Below are positions 10,481 to 20,952 of a stretch of 35,068 nucleotides of DNA, one piece after another. Below the pieces are notes generated by a model that was given only the letters and a program-made list of their open reading frames with translations, was not told where the DNA came from and ran no database searches. The position numbers and the translations under genes are program-made. Source of the stretch: Saccoglossus kowalevskii (taxonomy: Eukaryota; Hemichordata; Enteropneusta; Harrimaniidae); NCBI RefSeq assembly GCF_000003605.2, contig NW_003134344.1:253446-288513 (forward strand). Reading direction: 5' to 3'. How positions within the stretch are numbered: the stretch's first letter is position 1; every line of letters starts with the position of its first letter.

Positions 10481-13400
10481 GAGTGCCATGCATATGCCAC
10501 TTGTACATACTTCAGCAAAGACTAGCTCTAGCTTATCAATTGTACCTTGAACCATAACGACTTCATAACACAGGGGACATTGGCCAGTCCCCAGGAAAAG
10601 GACAACCCTCGTGTTGTAACAGTTGGATACCAATCAATTTATGCAACACGGGCTTGCAAACCTCACGTCACCCCTTTGTAAACATCGATAATAGTTAGAA
10701 ATTAGAAGAAAGTTCGTCTGTGCCATTATACCTGATGACTCATGGAACTGCTGTGTTTATTGTATAGAACTAAATGGTTCTTATGCTCTGACTCACAGAA
10801 CAACCAGTCCTCTACAGCCTTTCATTGTATATATTTATGTTATTTGTAGGCTAGATTTTAATTTAGTAGTGCCATGTATTAGAGTTACATGGGTGCCATG
10901 TAGTGTCAAATTTAAACCGTTTAACAAGAATTTAGTGAGATTGAACCAGTTATAGTTGACCGAAGTGTGTATCTACAACAACACTTATTAGAACAAGCTA
11001 TATTTGATGGACATTATGGCAAGTATTGTAAGTAGCTTGTCATATTACGGGTGACACTATAATTATTGGAATTCCCTGTGGTCACGTAGCTGGGGTGAAG
11101 CTGAATTAGGCATTTTCATTCTAATGTAACTCGTTGTTTAGCCAGTACAGTGCAGTGTTGTTAGCAGCACACCTCGATTTAGGTCTTGAAGAAGCAACAA
11201 GAAGAAGAAATTCCGCACATAAGCTAGTCCAGGCAGTTACTGTATCCATTTATTGGTGTATTGCACTTTAGTGCTTTCTGTGTCAATTTTCCGCTATTCG
11301 AGTGGAAGTAAGCTCGGTACTTCCAAAAAGCAGTATTGTGTCAATTTGACACAGGCAGAGTGCTAGGTGTGGCCGGCGTTCTGGTGCAGTGTAGTGTTTA
11401 CTCTAGACAGGGATCAGTAAAACCGGCCGCTAGCTAGACCTTCCATTGCTGAGCGTGAAGTGTATGAAAGAATCATCGTGTAAGTGATGTGTTCATTTTC
11501 TATTGGGCATACATTTTGTGTTAATTTACTGGCACGTAAAAAAATTGTTAAAACCAACACATGTTTCTAGTGTAAACTCATGTATTATTACTGTGCCACA
11601 TGCCTAACATTCCGTAACTTATGAGATGCAGCATACAAGATAATTGCCATACTCCATGGTTTCCAACAACATGTGTACTTATTATGACTGTGCACTTATC
11701 TTCCCAATGTTTATTACAAATGAGAAATGCTAATCAAGTCATGCTTATTGATTTGCTCATGCAACCAAGAACTTACAACTAACCTCCCTGAAAGAAAGAC
11801 TACGTCTCACAGACTAACTGGTATGGAACTAAGTGATCATATGCTCTGGATCATCGCGACTACTTAAATCTAGATAGGGGGTTGGCCAGCATCGCGAATG
11901 TGATACACAGCTGAGTGACATTAACAATGAACAACAGTGAGAGTGAGTGAAAATTGTACTGTTGTATTTATGATTGGAACTGATATTGTATAACTTAATG
12001 AATTCTTGTATATATTTTTACATATTTATAGGATTAATATAGAGGCTGTAACTTTTGGAGAAAGTGGGATTTGAAAATTGTTATAGTATTGGTATTCCAT
12101 TGATTAAAATGATTTATTTGTAACTAAAATACGTACTAAGACGTTTGTAGTTTCTCTGCACACCCAACCACGACTCACTATTTGGTATTCAGAGTGGCTG
12201 ATTTCTAGCCCTTTGATAGCTAAATTTGACTGGCATAGTTCAAAAGGCATCACTACAATCAATAGTACCGGTATGTGTTTTCAGTTAGAATTACAACTCA
12301 ACTCCATATAAATAATAATCAGAACAAGTAACGTGTTCATTTGCAGCAAATAGTTACCAAACAATGAGAAATATATAGGATTGGATATCTCTCTCAGCTG
12401 GCTTCACATGCATAGTTCAAGACTGCCTAACCAGTGCTTACACCAGGTTTTACGGGTTGTGGTTACAGCTTCATGTTCCGAGTAATCGCAAGAAATTGAC
12501 ATTACAATACAAAATAAAAGACTGGCACTCCTATGCAATTAATAGCAAGTGAAATTGGGATTGAAACATATATTTTGAAGTCACTGATGTAGGCACTGAA
12601 TAACTTCAAGTTTGCATAACGACGAGGTAGTTTATTTAATCAGTGCTGAACTAGAGGCTGAAATTATAATTACGTGTTCACTCTCAGGATGGTTGAACAA
12701 ATTGCTCGGCCATTCAGCTGAGCATCAAGTGTAGTCTTCTTTTATTTGATGGTAAACATATATTCCAAACAAGAATTAGAAGTACTACCCATTACTCACA
12801 CAGTGAATATTATAATGTTGTCTTGTTAATTAATCAAAATGGCATTCTGGGACATACTTCAACTCAGGTTAACAATTATCTCTTATTCACTAGGTTAATG
12901 ACCTCCTAATCTAATCTAGTTAACTGAAAAAATACACATATCCTACTGACCATATTTCTCCCATAATGTATTGTCTGCTTTATCATAACAATTGATTCGA
13001 AGGAAAACATTATAATAAATGTGCATTGTGGTACGGAATTTCCATATGCAGATGTGCTGTGCAGTAATACCTGCTGATCAACAGGAACCACTGAAGCTCA
13101 CTGCCTGAACTACTCCCGTTGTACCGGTGCTACCAGTAGCAGCAGATGGCAGTACAGTACAGAGCACGAGTTTAAATTGTAGTGCAGCAGCTTTGACAGT
13201 GTGCCAGATACGAAAGAATGCAACCAGGTACATTGCTGTTCACCGGAGAGGGGAGTGTTCCATGCAGCATTGATCAAGTCTCTTAATTTTATTTTTGTAT
13301 TGTATATCCCGACCATTGCTGGTTTCAGTGACCAGCATCCTTGTTATTTGTTTATTAAAGTCTAGGAAACCGTACATATTGTGTTGTGTTGATTTGTTAT

Positions 13401-13610
13401 AATCGCTACTGGTATATTTCTTTCTCTGCACAGCCTCAGTTTTGGTGATACACATTCACCAAACGATCCCCACCCCGTGACAGCGGACAAGCTGAGAGAG
13501 AGGAGACTTATAAGATAAGCACGCTACCAACGACAAAGACTATTAGACCGGCATTAAAGACAAGCTCCGGATCCCGCTCCTGAATACGGCAAAGCCCCAC
13601 GCATGTAACG
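10481..13610. other. Unassigned repeat-like tract, possibly diverged LTR-retroelement fragments
   Basis: Base composition is less A+T-extreme than upstream. Stem-loops occur: CGTGTTG with CAACACG (about 10611 and 10644), TGTGTCAA-T-TTGACACA near 11338-11354, and TGCTGGT with ACCAGCA near 13317-13337. Two places share TTTCTCTGCACA followed within 10-30 bp by TTTGGT (about 12151-12186 and 13421-13447), the layout expected where a U5 region meets a primer-binding site. The first continues TGGTATTCAGAGTGG, which loosely resembles a leucine-tRNA binding site. No gag or pol frame and no matched LTR pair was found. A GTAAGTG donor-like site at about 11480 follows a G+C-richer block (11150-11460) that could also be a noncoding first exon. 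Confidence 0.25.
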
Positions 13611-13910
13611 TCACAATATTTTTGTTCGACGCTTCATGATTTTTGTGTTATCTGGCACTGCGGAATACGGTAGAATAGTAAATAATGATGACGTCATGTG
13701 CTGAATATGAAACATTATTATACCGTGGTTAAGATTCTCCTTGTGAGATGAACAAATTTAACAAAGCACAGAATCATAACATGGCACGCGGCCGAACTTG
13801 TACAAAATGACGCATACTAATAACTTGCATTCAGAGTTTTATTAACAATAACGTAACATTCATCACGTACGACTAAGATATGGCTGGCAAATGTATAAAA
13901 CATAGACGGT

Positions 13911-14600
13911 TGTCAGCATCCTTTTTTTATGTTTTTTGTCATATTACCTTAAACCCTGCAAATGGAAGTGCGCATGGAATTACGGAAAGAAATAGTGTGC
14001 ATTGCAGTGTGATAACTGTCATAAAGGTGATTGAGAGGACATACTTTACAACTTTGGAAGGCGAATTGGTATATACCAGGTGTGCTGTTATTTGAATAAG
14101 AATGGATGTTTATGATCTACTGAGTTGCCTAAGTGACACAGCTGCTAGCAAGATCACATTCTGATTGGCTCACGTGGAAACCCGGTGGTTGTCACTGAAT
14201 CATGCCTATGAATTAGACAGACTAAAAACAAGTTTGGGTTCATCAAATCTACTGTGTATCCTATGTGTAGCTACTGTGATATTGTGAATGAAGTGATACA
14301 TGATTCAACCATCATTCTGTGAACTGGAACTGTGAGTTATCACTAATGCACACTTCCTATAAGCAATCCCCTATTTTAGTGACTTAATTCATTGTATTTT
14401 TCTGTTTTGTTCCATTTCTTGTAATTATTTTGAGAGGTATTAAAGCCAAGAACTTTAACTGGAAATTTTGGTGTATGTGTCTTTCATTTCCAGTATTATT
14501 GTCTTGTCTACCCTATTCTAGCAGTAAAAGAACCCCCTGCCCAGTTTCAGTTATGTGGGTGACCCTCTCAATTGCGATAAGCAGGCCTTTCACTGTGACA
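13911..14600 (+). repeat. 5' LTR of the 13911-14742 element
   Basis: Begins TGTCA and ends TGACA. A polyadenylation-like ATTAAAG lies at about 14438. The last 220 bp match, in antisense and with a gap, the fragment at 29042-29208, which independently marks this as a mobile family. Short frames inside it are not genes. Confidence 0.65.
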
Positions 14601-14603
14601 TTT

Positions 14604-14622
14604 TGGTGTCAGAAATGAGATT
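14604..14622 (+). other. Primer-binding site, leucine-tRNA type
   Basis: TGGTGTCAGAAATGAGATT begins three bases after the LTR end. It matches the complement of a leucine tRNA 3' end (TGGTGTCAGAAGTGGGATT) with two substitutions. This priming is common in metazoan Gypsy-type elements. The site sits exactly where reverse transcription would start, which supports the LTR call. Confidence 0.65.
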
Positions 14623-14964
14623 GTGATTCTGATTCGGATTGTGAGTCTGATTTGGATTCTATTGTCAATAATCCATTGACAAAATAAACTGTTTTGTAAT
14701 TGCTTTATTTAATACTACTGGAACTTGATTTACACTGTGACAACGGTAATATGCAACATTAACATACGAATCACGCGTTATATCAACAACTTTCATCACT
14801 ATATCATTTTAACTTATTCAGAAAGAGCAATCGGATGGGAAATACATAAAACATTGTTGGTAATAAATCATTCCTGCTGATGTGACATATAACAGTGTTC
14901 GCGTTGTTGGCATTGACGTTTTAATAAAATCAAATTTATCCATAATGCGTTTTAGATGATGCCC

Positions 14965-16613
14965 TGATTCATATAAACATACTTTGAAGAATTACAATGT
15001 TTTTGTTTAAATACAACATAACAATTCAATTTCAATCAAGTACACGTTAGTCTGTTCGGTCATTTGCGTTAAACACAGAACCAGTTTCATATGCCATGAT
15101 TTGAAACGTCGCGCGCTTTGTAATATACACATCGTCGGCCAACTATAATGATGGCTCAAAAGTAATGGCAGTAGCCCGCCGGAAATTGAACATAAAACCA
15201 GATTGTTGCTAAACGATCGTAAAAGAAATCCACCCACTAGAGTTTATTTGTCTGTTTCCGTTGCGTCGGTCTATTGACGGTAATAATCTCGTATACAGTA
15301 AATTGAGAACGAGCTTTTCCATGCACATTCCGTATAAACACTAATCCTCTAGACTACTAATGTAACAAGTGTGAAAATACCGCTGATCAAGGACTTCGAA
15401 TTTCATATTTCTGTCGCAAGTCGGTAGAAAAACGTAAATTTACTATTGCTCTCAAATTTCCAATTCCGGCGACAATGAAAATGTTTTCTGTATATTGTAA
15501 GTAGGTTATTACACTAAATTCCCCGTGATAAAATAAATAGGCTAACACGGGCTTTATATTGTAACCTGCTTATAACACTCGCATAGTAGCAAATGCTTAC
15601 GGTAGCGCAATCCGGTCATGCTGTGTTTCACAATTGTCGATTATTACTTGGTAGTGATTATTAATAACGTACAAAAAGTAAATTCGTTGAATTGTTATGA
15701 ATTGTTATGATGCAGGTCGCATGTAATTGCTCCATGCGATACAATATCCGTCATTTGTGTTGGTCAAATCGTGTTCAGTTTACCATAGCTTATTTAAATA
15801 TGTTAATGTTAATGAACGCAACACGGAAGAGATTTCCCGATGTTTTAGTACGATCTTTTACCTTTGATTTTGATGAGAACTAATTTATCATTTTTTATGG
15901 TGATTACAGCTAATTGTCAAAACGAAGCTGAACCATTCACGCGAACCACAATCAACATCCTACTCGTGAATAGGTAGCAATGACTACGGTCAAACTATCC
16001 TGATTAAGATCAGGAGTGAGTGATTTGACTTGGGTTTTGTGTTTTAAATTCCAACAAGACATATGTGCGTGGTTTATTTTCGCGCTTTTGGACTCACCGC
16101 GAAATTAAAACTACGCAAATATTTATACCTCTACAGTTATTGCGATGGATATCCAAGAGGCCGTGACCTAAAGTTATTGACATTGTTTACTGTCTTACAA
16201 CGTCTTGCCCAGGTTTAGGACATGTCCGATGGTTAGGCCATAAACAAACTACGTAACAATAATGCTGTTTGTAAACCAATAATTTTTGTAAATTGAATAA
16301 ACATCTAGGGGATTTACATTGTGATTGACAGGCATTTTGCATACATTAGCCGCCATTTTAAACTCGTGATTTTTACTTGCCCTAGCACGTTTCGACAGTA
16401 AACGACAACATTTATATAACAAAACCTCAACCAGTTGAGTATAATCGCTAGTGTACATATTCAAGCCCCTGTAGAAATGTATTTTGAATCACAGCTTGAT
16501 CTCTATAGAATAGCACAAATTTCCCGAAGCTCCCGCCATGATGTGAGCGGCTTGGTTCGGATTAGCATACTAATTGCGGCGGCCAGTTTGCCCCATTCAT
16601 AGTATCGGCTCAC
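14965..16613. other. Copy 1-specific segment replacing about 210 bp of the tandem unit
   Basis: Copies 2 and 3 share a related stretch of about 210-250 bp here (22610-22820; 30260-30480). Copy 1 instead has about 1.65 kb of unrelated sequence. No terminal inverted repeats, LTRs or clear target duplication were found at the edges. A 7-bp-arm hairpin (TCCTGAT-TAAG-ATCAGGA, near 15998) lies inside. No gene is recognised. Confidence 0.6.
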
Positions 16614-18013
16614 CTTTAACAACACCCTACTTAAAGCACAAAATATGATAGGTATACTACGTTTTATATGTGGTTTCGAATATAGCTGATGTTGAGGACG
16701 AAAACAGCTTTTGATACATACTATTTGGTCATTTAATTCAGAGACACGATGACTATTTTAGTGAATTGAAAAAAAATGTGCTGTTTGCGAGCTTTCGAAC
16801 GTCACCGTAATGCAGGTTAAAAATGGGGTGAACGGGTTAAGATGAACACAAACATAAGCTGCATACATAATAATTGCACTATGTGAAGAAACTATATGTA
16901 CAACTTTTATTCAGTGTTTATGTAAGATTGCTATCAGCTGGCATTCGAAAATAATGATTGCACTATCTGATCATTTCGGTACAACTATAGCACACTGACT
17001 GATGAGAATGTCACTCTTGATATGATGGCAGATGTACAGTGCAATTACCTGTATCCATAGGCAATGTTAGGCTATTCAATATCATCATCATACATCAGTT
17101 ACTAAAGACGTGTTGTAAAATATGCTCTTTCAAAAAAAAAGTATTCTTTTTTTTTCAAATTGATGAGTAGTTTGATTATTTATATTTAAGAGTAGTAACA
17201 ATCTTCTATCAATCAATGCTGAATAATTATTAGATAACCAAGGAAAACGCACGTGATCGCATGTGTCATAAAATAGTATAGTTCAATAGTGTCTTTATTT
17301 CAAAGCCTCTACATCCAACATCTTTCAACACTGTGTTACATGATATCGTTCTACTTGTTTCCTGTTATTTGGATTGGCAGTCCATTGGTTTACCCGACTT
17401 GACCTTTACACTTGTTAGGGTTGAGATACGAGTGAAACTCTATTCCCAAATCCTCTTCACATAATTATTTGGAACAGAACTCTTAACGACTTTAGGCGGT
17501 TTTGTGTTACCATTGCTACTGGCTTACAAAACTTAGTATTAAACATGACTTGTGATGAGATATACACTTTCATCAATTGCATCAAACGTTGGTGAAATGA
17601 CAATATTTGTTTTCGTCTGCAAATTGTAGATAAACATATACCGAAACACTTCATTTCTACACATCGTCGGCAATTTTCTAGCAGTACCTCGTAAAATTCA
17701 TTAAAACGCGGTTTGGAATATTGGTGTTCACATGTTTCTGTCGCTTTTTTGCATAGTTGTTTCAAAGGTAAGATGTAATGACATGCATACAAGCATGAAA
17801 TATACTGAAAGATCGACTAGCGACATTTTACTCCAGCAAAACTTAAATACATAACAAATCGTACATTTCTTAAACCGTTAAACTAAATATATGACCTAAA
17901 TACATCACTGAATTGATTTGATTACTTATGGTACATTCACGAGCAACTGTGTTATGACAGATTTGTTTTACTGTGTTTGTGAAATACTGACTAAACATGC
18001 AAATACAATATTT

Positions 18014-18323
18014 NNNNNNNNNNNNNNNNNNNNNNNNNNNNNNNNNNNNNNNNNNNNNNNNNNNNNNNNNNNNNNNNNNNNNNNNNNNNNNNNNNNNNNN
18101 NNNNNNNNNNNNNNNNNNNNNNNNNNNNNNNNNNNNNNNNNNNNNNNNNNNNNNNNNNNNNNNNNNNNNNNNNNNNNNNNNNNNNNNNNNNNNNNNNNNN
18201 NNNNNNNNNNNNNNNNNNNNNNNNNNNNNNNNNNNNNNNNNNNNNNNNNNNNNNNNNNNNNNNNNNNNNNNNNNNNNNNNNNNNNNNNNNNNNNNNNNNN
18301 NNNNNNNNNNNNNNNNNNNNNNN
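18014..18323. other. Assembly gap, 310 N
   Basis: A run of unknown bases inside copy 1. Flanks ACAATATTT (ending 18013) and AAATGCTCAA (starting 18324) match copy 2 at 26569 and 26896, so the missing sequence should resemble 26570-26895 (326 bp). Open frames drawn across it are artefacts. Confidence 0.98.
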
Positions 18324-18372
18324 AAATGCTCAAAAATAAAACGCATACTGGTGAATGCATGAAGCTATCGAT
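18324..18372 (+). pseudogene. Right edge of a zinc-finger-like fragment (copy 1)
   Basis: The gap edge reads into K-T-H-T-G-E-C-M-K-L-S-I-Y, matching T-H-T-G-E-C-M-K-L-S-I-Y in copy 2. The cysteine half of the putative finger lies inside the N gap. Confidence 0.3.
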
Positions 18373-20035
18373 ATACAGCGAGAACAATCATAATAATCAT
18401 ATAACAGTTCTGATATGTTTGATCACTAGACATGTTGTGTTTTTGTTTATATTTACCTAGTCTTCTCCGCACGTGAATTACACTCAATCACATACGACTA
18501 CCGGGACCGATCAGTTTAAACCAAATATGACTTCTCTTATTGAAATATAACGTGTAAATTAATTAGGAATCAGTTCCTCTATGATCTAGTTGGGTGAGTA
18601 CAATTGGCGTTATAAGAGGTTAATCTAAAACTTGCTTCCTACTGGGCTTGTGTTTTCAGAGTACAACACAAGTCACCATTGACATTTGATGAGGAATGTG
18701 TTTCCCGAATACGCTCGACCGTAAAAAAGACAATGTTATAAAATGATATTAAAAAACAATCTTGATGACATTACTCAATGCACGATAGTGAAGAAGAGAG
18801 CTACACATGCCATCGAACACTTTCCAGGCCAAACAAAGTGGTCGAAATTATAAAATTTGTTATAGGATTGGATCAATAAATATGACAGTAGGAGGCAATA
18901 TTTGGTAATCATAGTGTAGAGTATCAGACCATGTATTCAGTATTGAGTCACAAGATAAGAGCTTAACAAAAATCAGGGACAAAATGTCAAATATCAAGGT
19001 CACATCAAGTATTTATGTGTATTCTTATTTTTTAGTATCACCATTTGGTAAAAATAGCCAACGCCATTGAAATTGGCACACTTTTTTATGATTCACCAGA
19101 CCAGGCTACAGTTCGAGGCCAAAGTTAAAGGTCACAGCATGAGTTTTTGTATTTTGTCAACTAGCCAGGGCCATAAAACTTAACAGCAGTCATTAACGAG
19201 TGACCCAAAACACGTTGCAGCAATATCTCAACAAAAAATAAAAAACGTTATTCGTAGCTGTATGTTCATCTACAAAGAGAAATAGATATTAGCTTCAAAC
19301 TTGGTACACATATTCCTTATAGGAACAAATGATCAAAAATCATAGTATTTACAAGTCATAGGTAACATTATTAGGCCTGAACTGTGGCTCGGAGTGTTAG
19401 GCATCTCCATCTAGTTGTAAGTGCTATCTAGCGACATGCGGTGACCTCCTTTGTATTATGTGATGGCAACACCATTTTATACATGCGCGGAAGTTTGCAC
19501 AGCTTGACATTTTAAAAGTATGTTCCACTGTATTTAAACAATAAAACAATTGATTCATGTAGGATGTATGAATGGTGTATATCGGTATAAGTAATTGAAC
19601 ACGTTTTGCCGCCATAACCCATATTTTATTTTAAATGACCTATGTCATCTGTTTTATTTCACATAAATCGATCAAATAGTATGCCGACACAAAGCAGAAC
19701 GCATACCACTTGCATTTAAAGACACATCTGCTGATTAACATGGCGCAGACATATACAAATTTCAATCTATATATTGTTATTATAGTCAGGTAATATCTAC
19801 CGTTGCATAACGGTCACTGCTCAAACTAAATTACCATGAAATCGATTAGGAACCTTGAAAGGCAGACTGCATCCTCTTATCGCCCGCAAAAGAAGCATAC
19901 ATAATTTCACTGCATTACAATAAAGAAATAATTAATAATATTAATGTCGAACCCACACATTCTATACCTTAAGACGCGTTTTTGGATGTTGTAGCGCATG
20001 TCTCACTGAATCGATTGAGGTGCTACAAACATAAC

Positions 20036-20952
20036 TTAAGGTAGAGATGCAGGTTCGTGGGCACTTGGGAGTGAATTTTTTTTTGCTTTTTATTATCCAA
20101 AATGTCTTGGTTATAGACTGTTGAAATTTTGTAGAATTGTGAATAGTGGAACATACTAAAAAAACCGATTTTAACATATAGATAACTGGTGCAAAATTAT
20201 CTCTTTTGAATGCTTAGATTTACCAAGGCTGTACATAAATAATAAAAAAAACATGGTGAACAAAAAGAAACGGCGGGATCTCCATATTATGCACTGTATT
20301 TAACTTTTTACAAAACGATAATACATTTAAATTTGAAACTGTTACAGCCATTTTAATTATGAGCATTAGCAAACTTCTTACTGAATGAATTGTTATGCAA
20401 ATTAGCAATTATCTCAGCTTTTTTAGTGCACATTCCAGAACTTTTAAAAAAATAGCTAGTAGACGCTTTGACCTTTTGTTTTGAAATTTTCACAAATGAT
20501 TTACAATGTGTTTATCTTCAAAACGCCGTCGGGGCATTGTTTTTAGTTGAATAGTGTTACAGCAATCGTACAGACAACTAGCCTGGGAGTTAATTAATGC
20601 ATAAACTTGAAGTAGTGAAATTTGAGCTGCTGCCCTACAAAATTGACAACTGGTAGCCAGTTTTCAAGACGGTGTTTTCTTCATAGTAAACATATGTACA
20701 CATAAATCAATTTTGACAGGAAACTGAAGCATGGTTTAGAAGCAATTTTTTTTAAATCACTTTTGACCAAAAAAACAGATTTTTGTGCATATTTCAAACT
20801 ACAGTGTCCATAAAAATAAAATACTAACAAAACTATAAAATTCATACAATAAGCTTTCCGAAAATATATAGTTTTATGGACAAGGGAGGTCATCTTGGTT
20901 TCCTAATTAACTAATTAAAATACCTGTCAGGTAAACTGCATCTCTACCTTAA
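20036..20952 (+). mobile_element. Complete TTAA-flanked inverted-repeat element, 917 bp
   Basis: TTAAGGTAGAGATGCAG at 20036-20052 is repeated as its exact reverse complement at 20936-20952, so both ends read TTAA outward. The right half matches 1-482 of this window. No transposase frame is present; the longest frames are short and unrelated. TTAA duplication is typical of piggyBac and some Kolobok-type elements, but the terminal sequence does not let me choose. It lies in the spacer between tandem copies 1 and 2, and the copy 2/copy 3 junction lacks it. Confidence 0.8.

Larger units (their letters stand above)
13911..14742 (+). mobile_element. LTR-retrotransposon derivative with 5-bp target duplication
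   Basis: The element starts TGTCAGCATC and ends CACTGTGACA, so its termini are TG...CA. It is flanked by ACGGT at 13906-13910 and 14743-14747. Copies 2 and 3 of the tandem unit read straight through this site (ACTGACGGTAATATG at about 22353; ACTGACGGTGATATG at about 30083), which proves an insertion. The inside has a 690-bp LTR-like block ending in CACTGTGACA at 14600, a leucine-tRNA-type primer site from 14604, then about 140 bp and the same ten-base end again at 14733-14742. No gag, protease or polymerase frame remains. It is either an internally deleted copy or a very short non-autonomous element. Confidence 0.8.
13617..20000 (+). repeat. Copy 1 of the 7.6-kb tandem unit (left-truncated)
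   Basis: Collinear with 22043-28674 of copy 2. Anchors include TTCATGATTTT followed by TTATCTGGCACTGC (13633 pairs with 22059), TATACTACGTTTTATATGTG (about 16650 with 22860), GTTCAATAG (17281 with 25033), GACAGATTTGTTTTACTGTG (about 17956 with 26512) and TTTTTGGATGTTGTAG (about 19980 with 28654). The part equal to 21061-22040 is missing on the left. Relative to copy 2 it has an 832-bp LTR insertion, a 1.6-kb replacement at 14965-16613, and lacks about 1.45 kb equal to 23580-25030. Similarity is high but diverged, with many substitutions and small indels visible. Confidence 0.85.

Noticed and set aside
13880..14618. Small frames 13880-14095 and 14430-14618
   Set aside because: They lie in or across the LTR and its flank and have no retroelement protein motifs.
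17457..17792. 111-codon minus-strand frame in copy 1, with related 63-codon frames at 33628-33819 and 34569-34760
   Set aside because: It has no ATG at its start. The equivalent sequence in copy 2 has a frameshift and a stop, and copy 3 has a frameshift, so the frame is not kept. The similarity of the two nested frames follows from recent DNA duplication.
17870..18460. Long open frames spanning the N run
   Set aside because: Openness comes from unknown bases.
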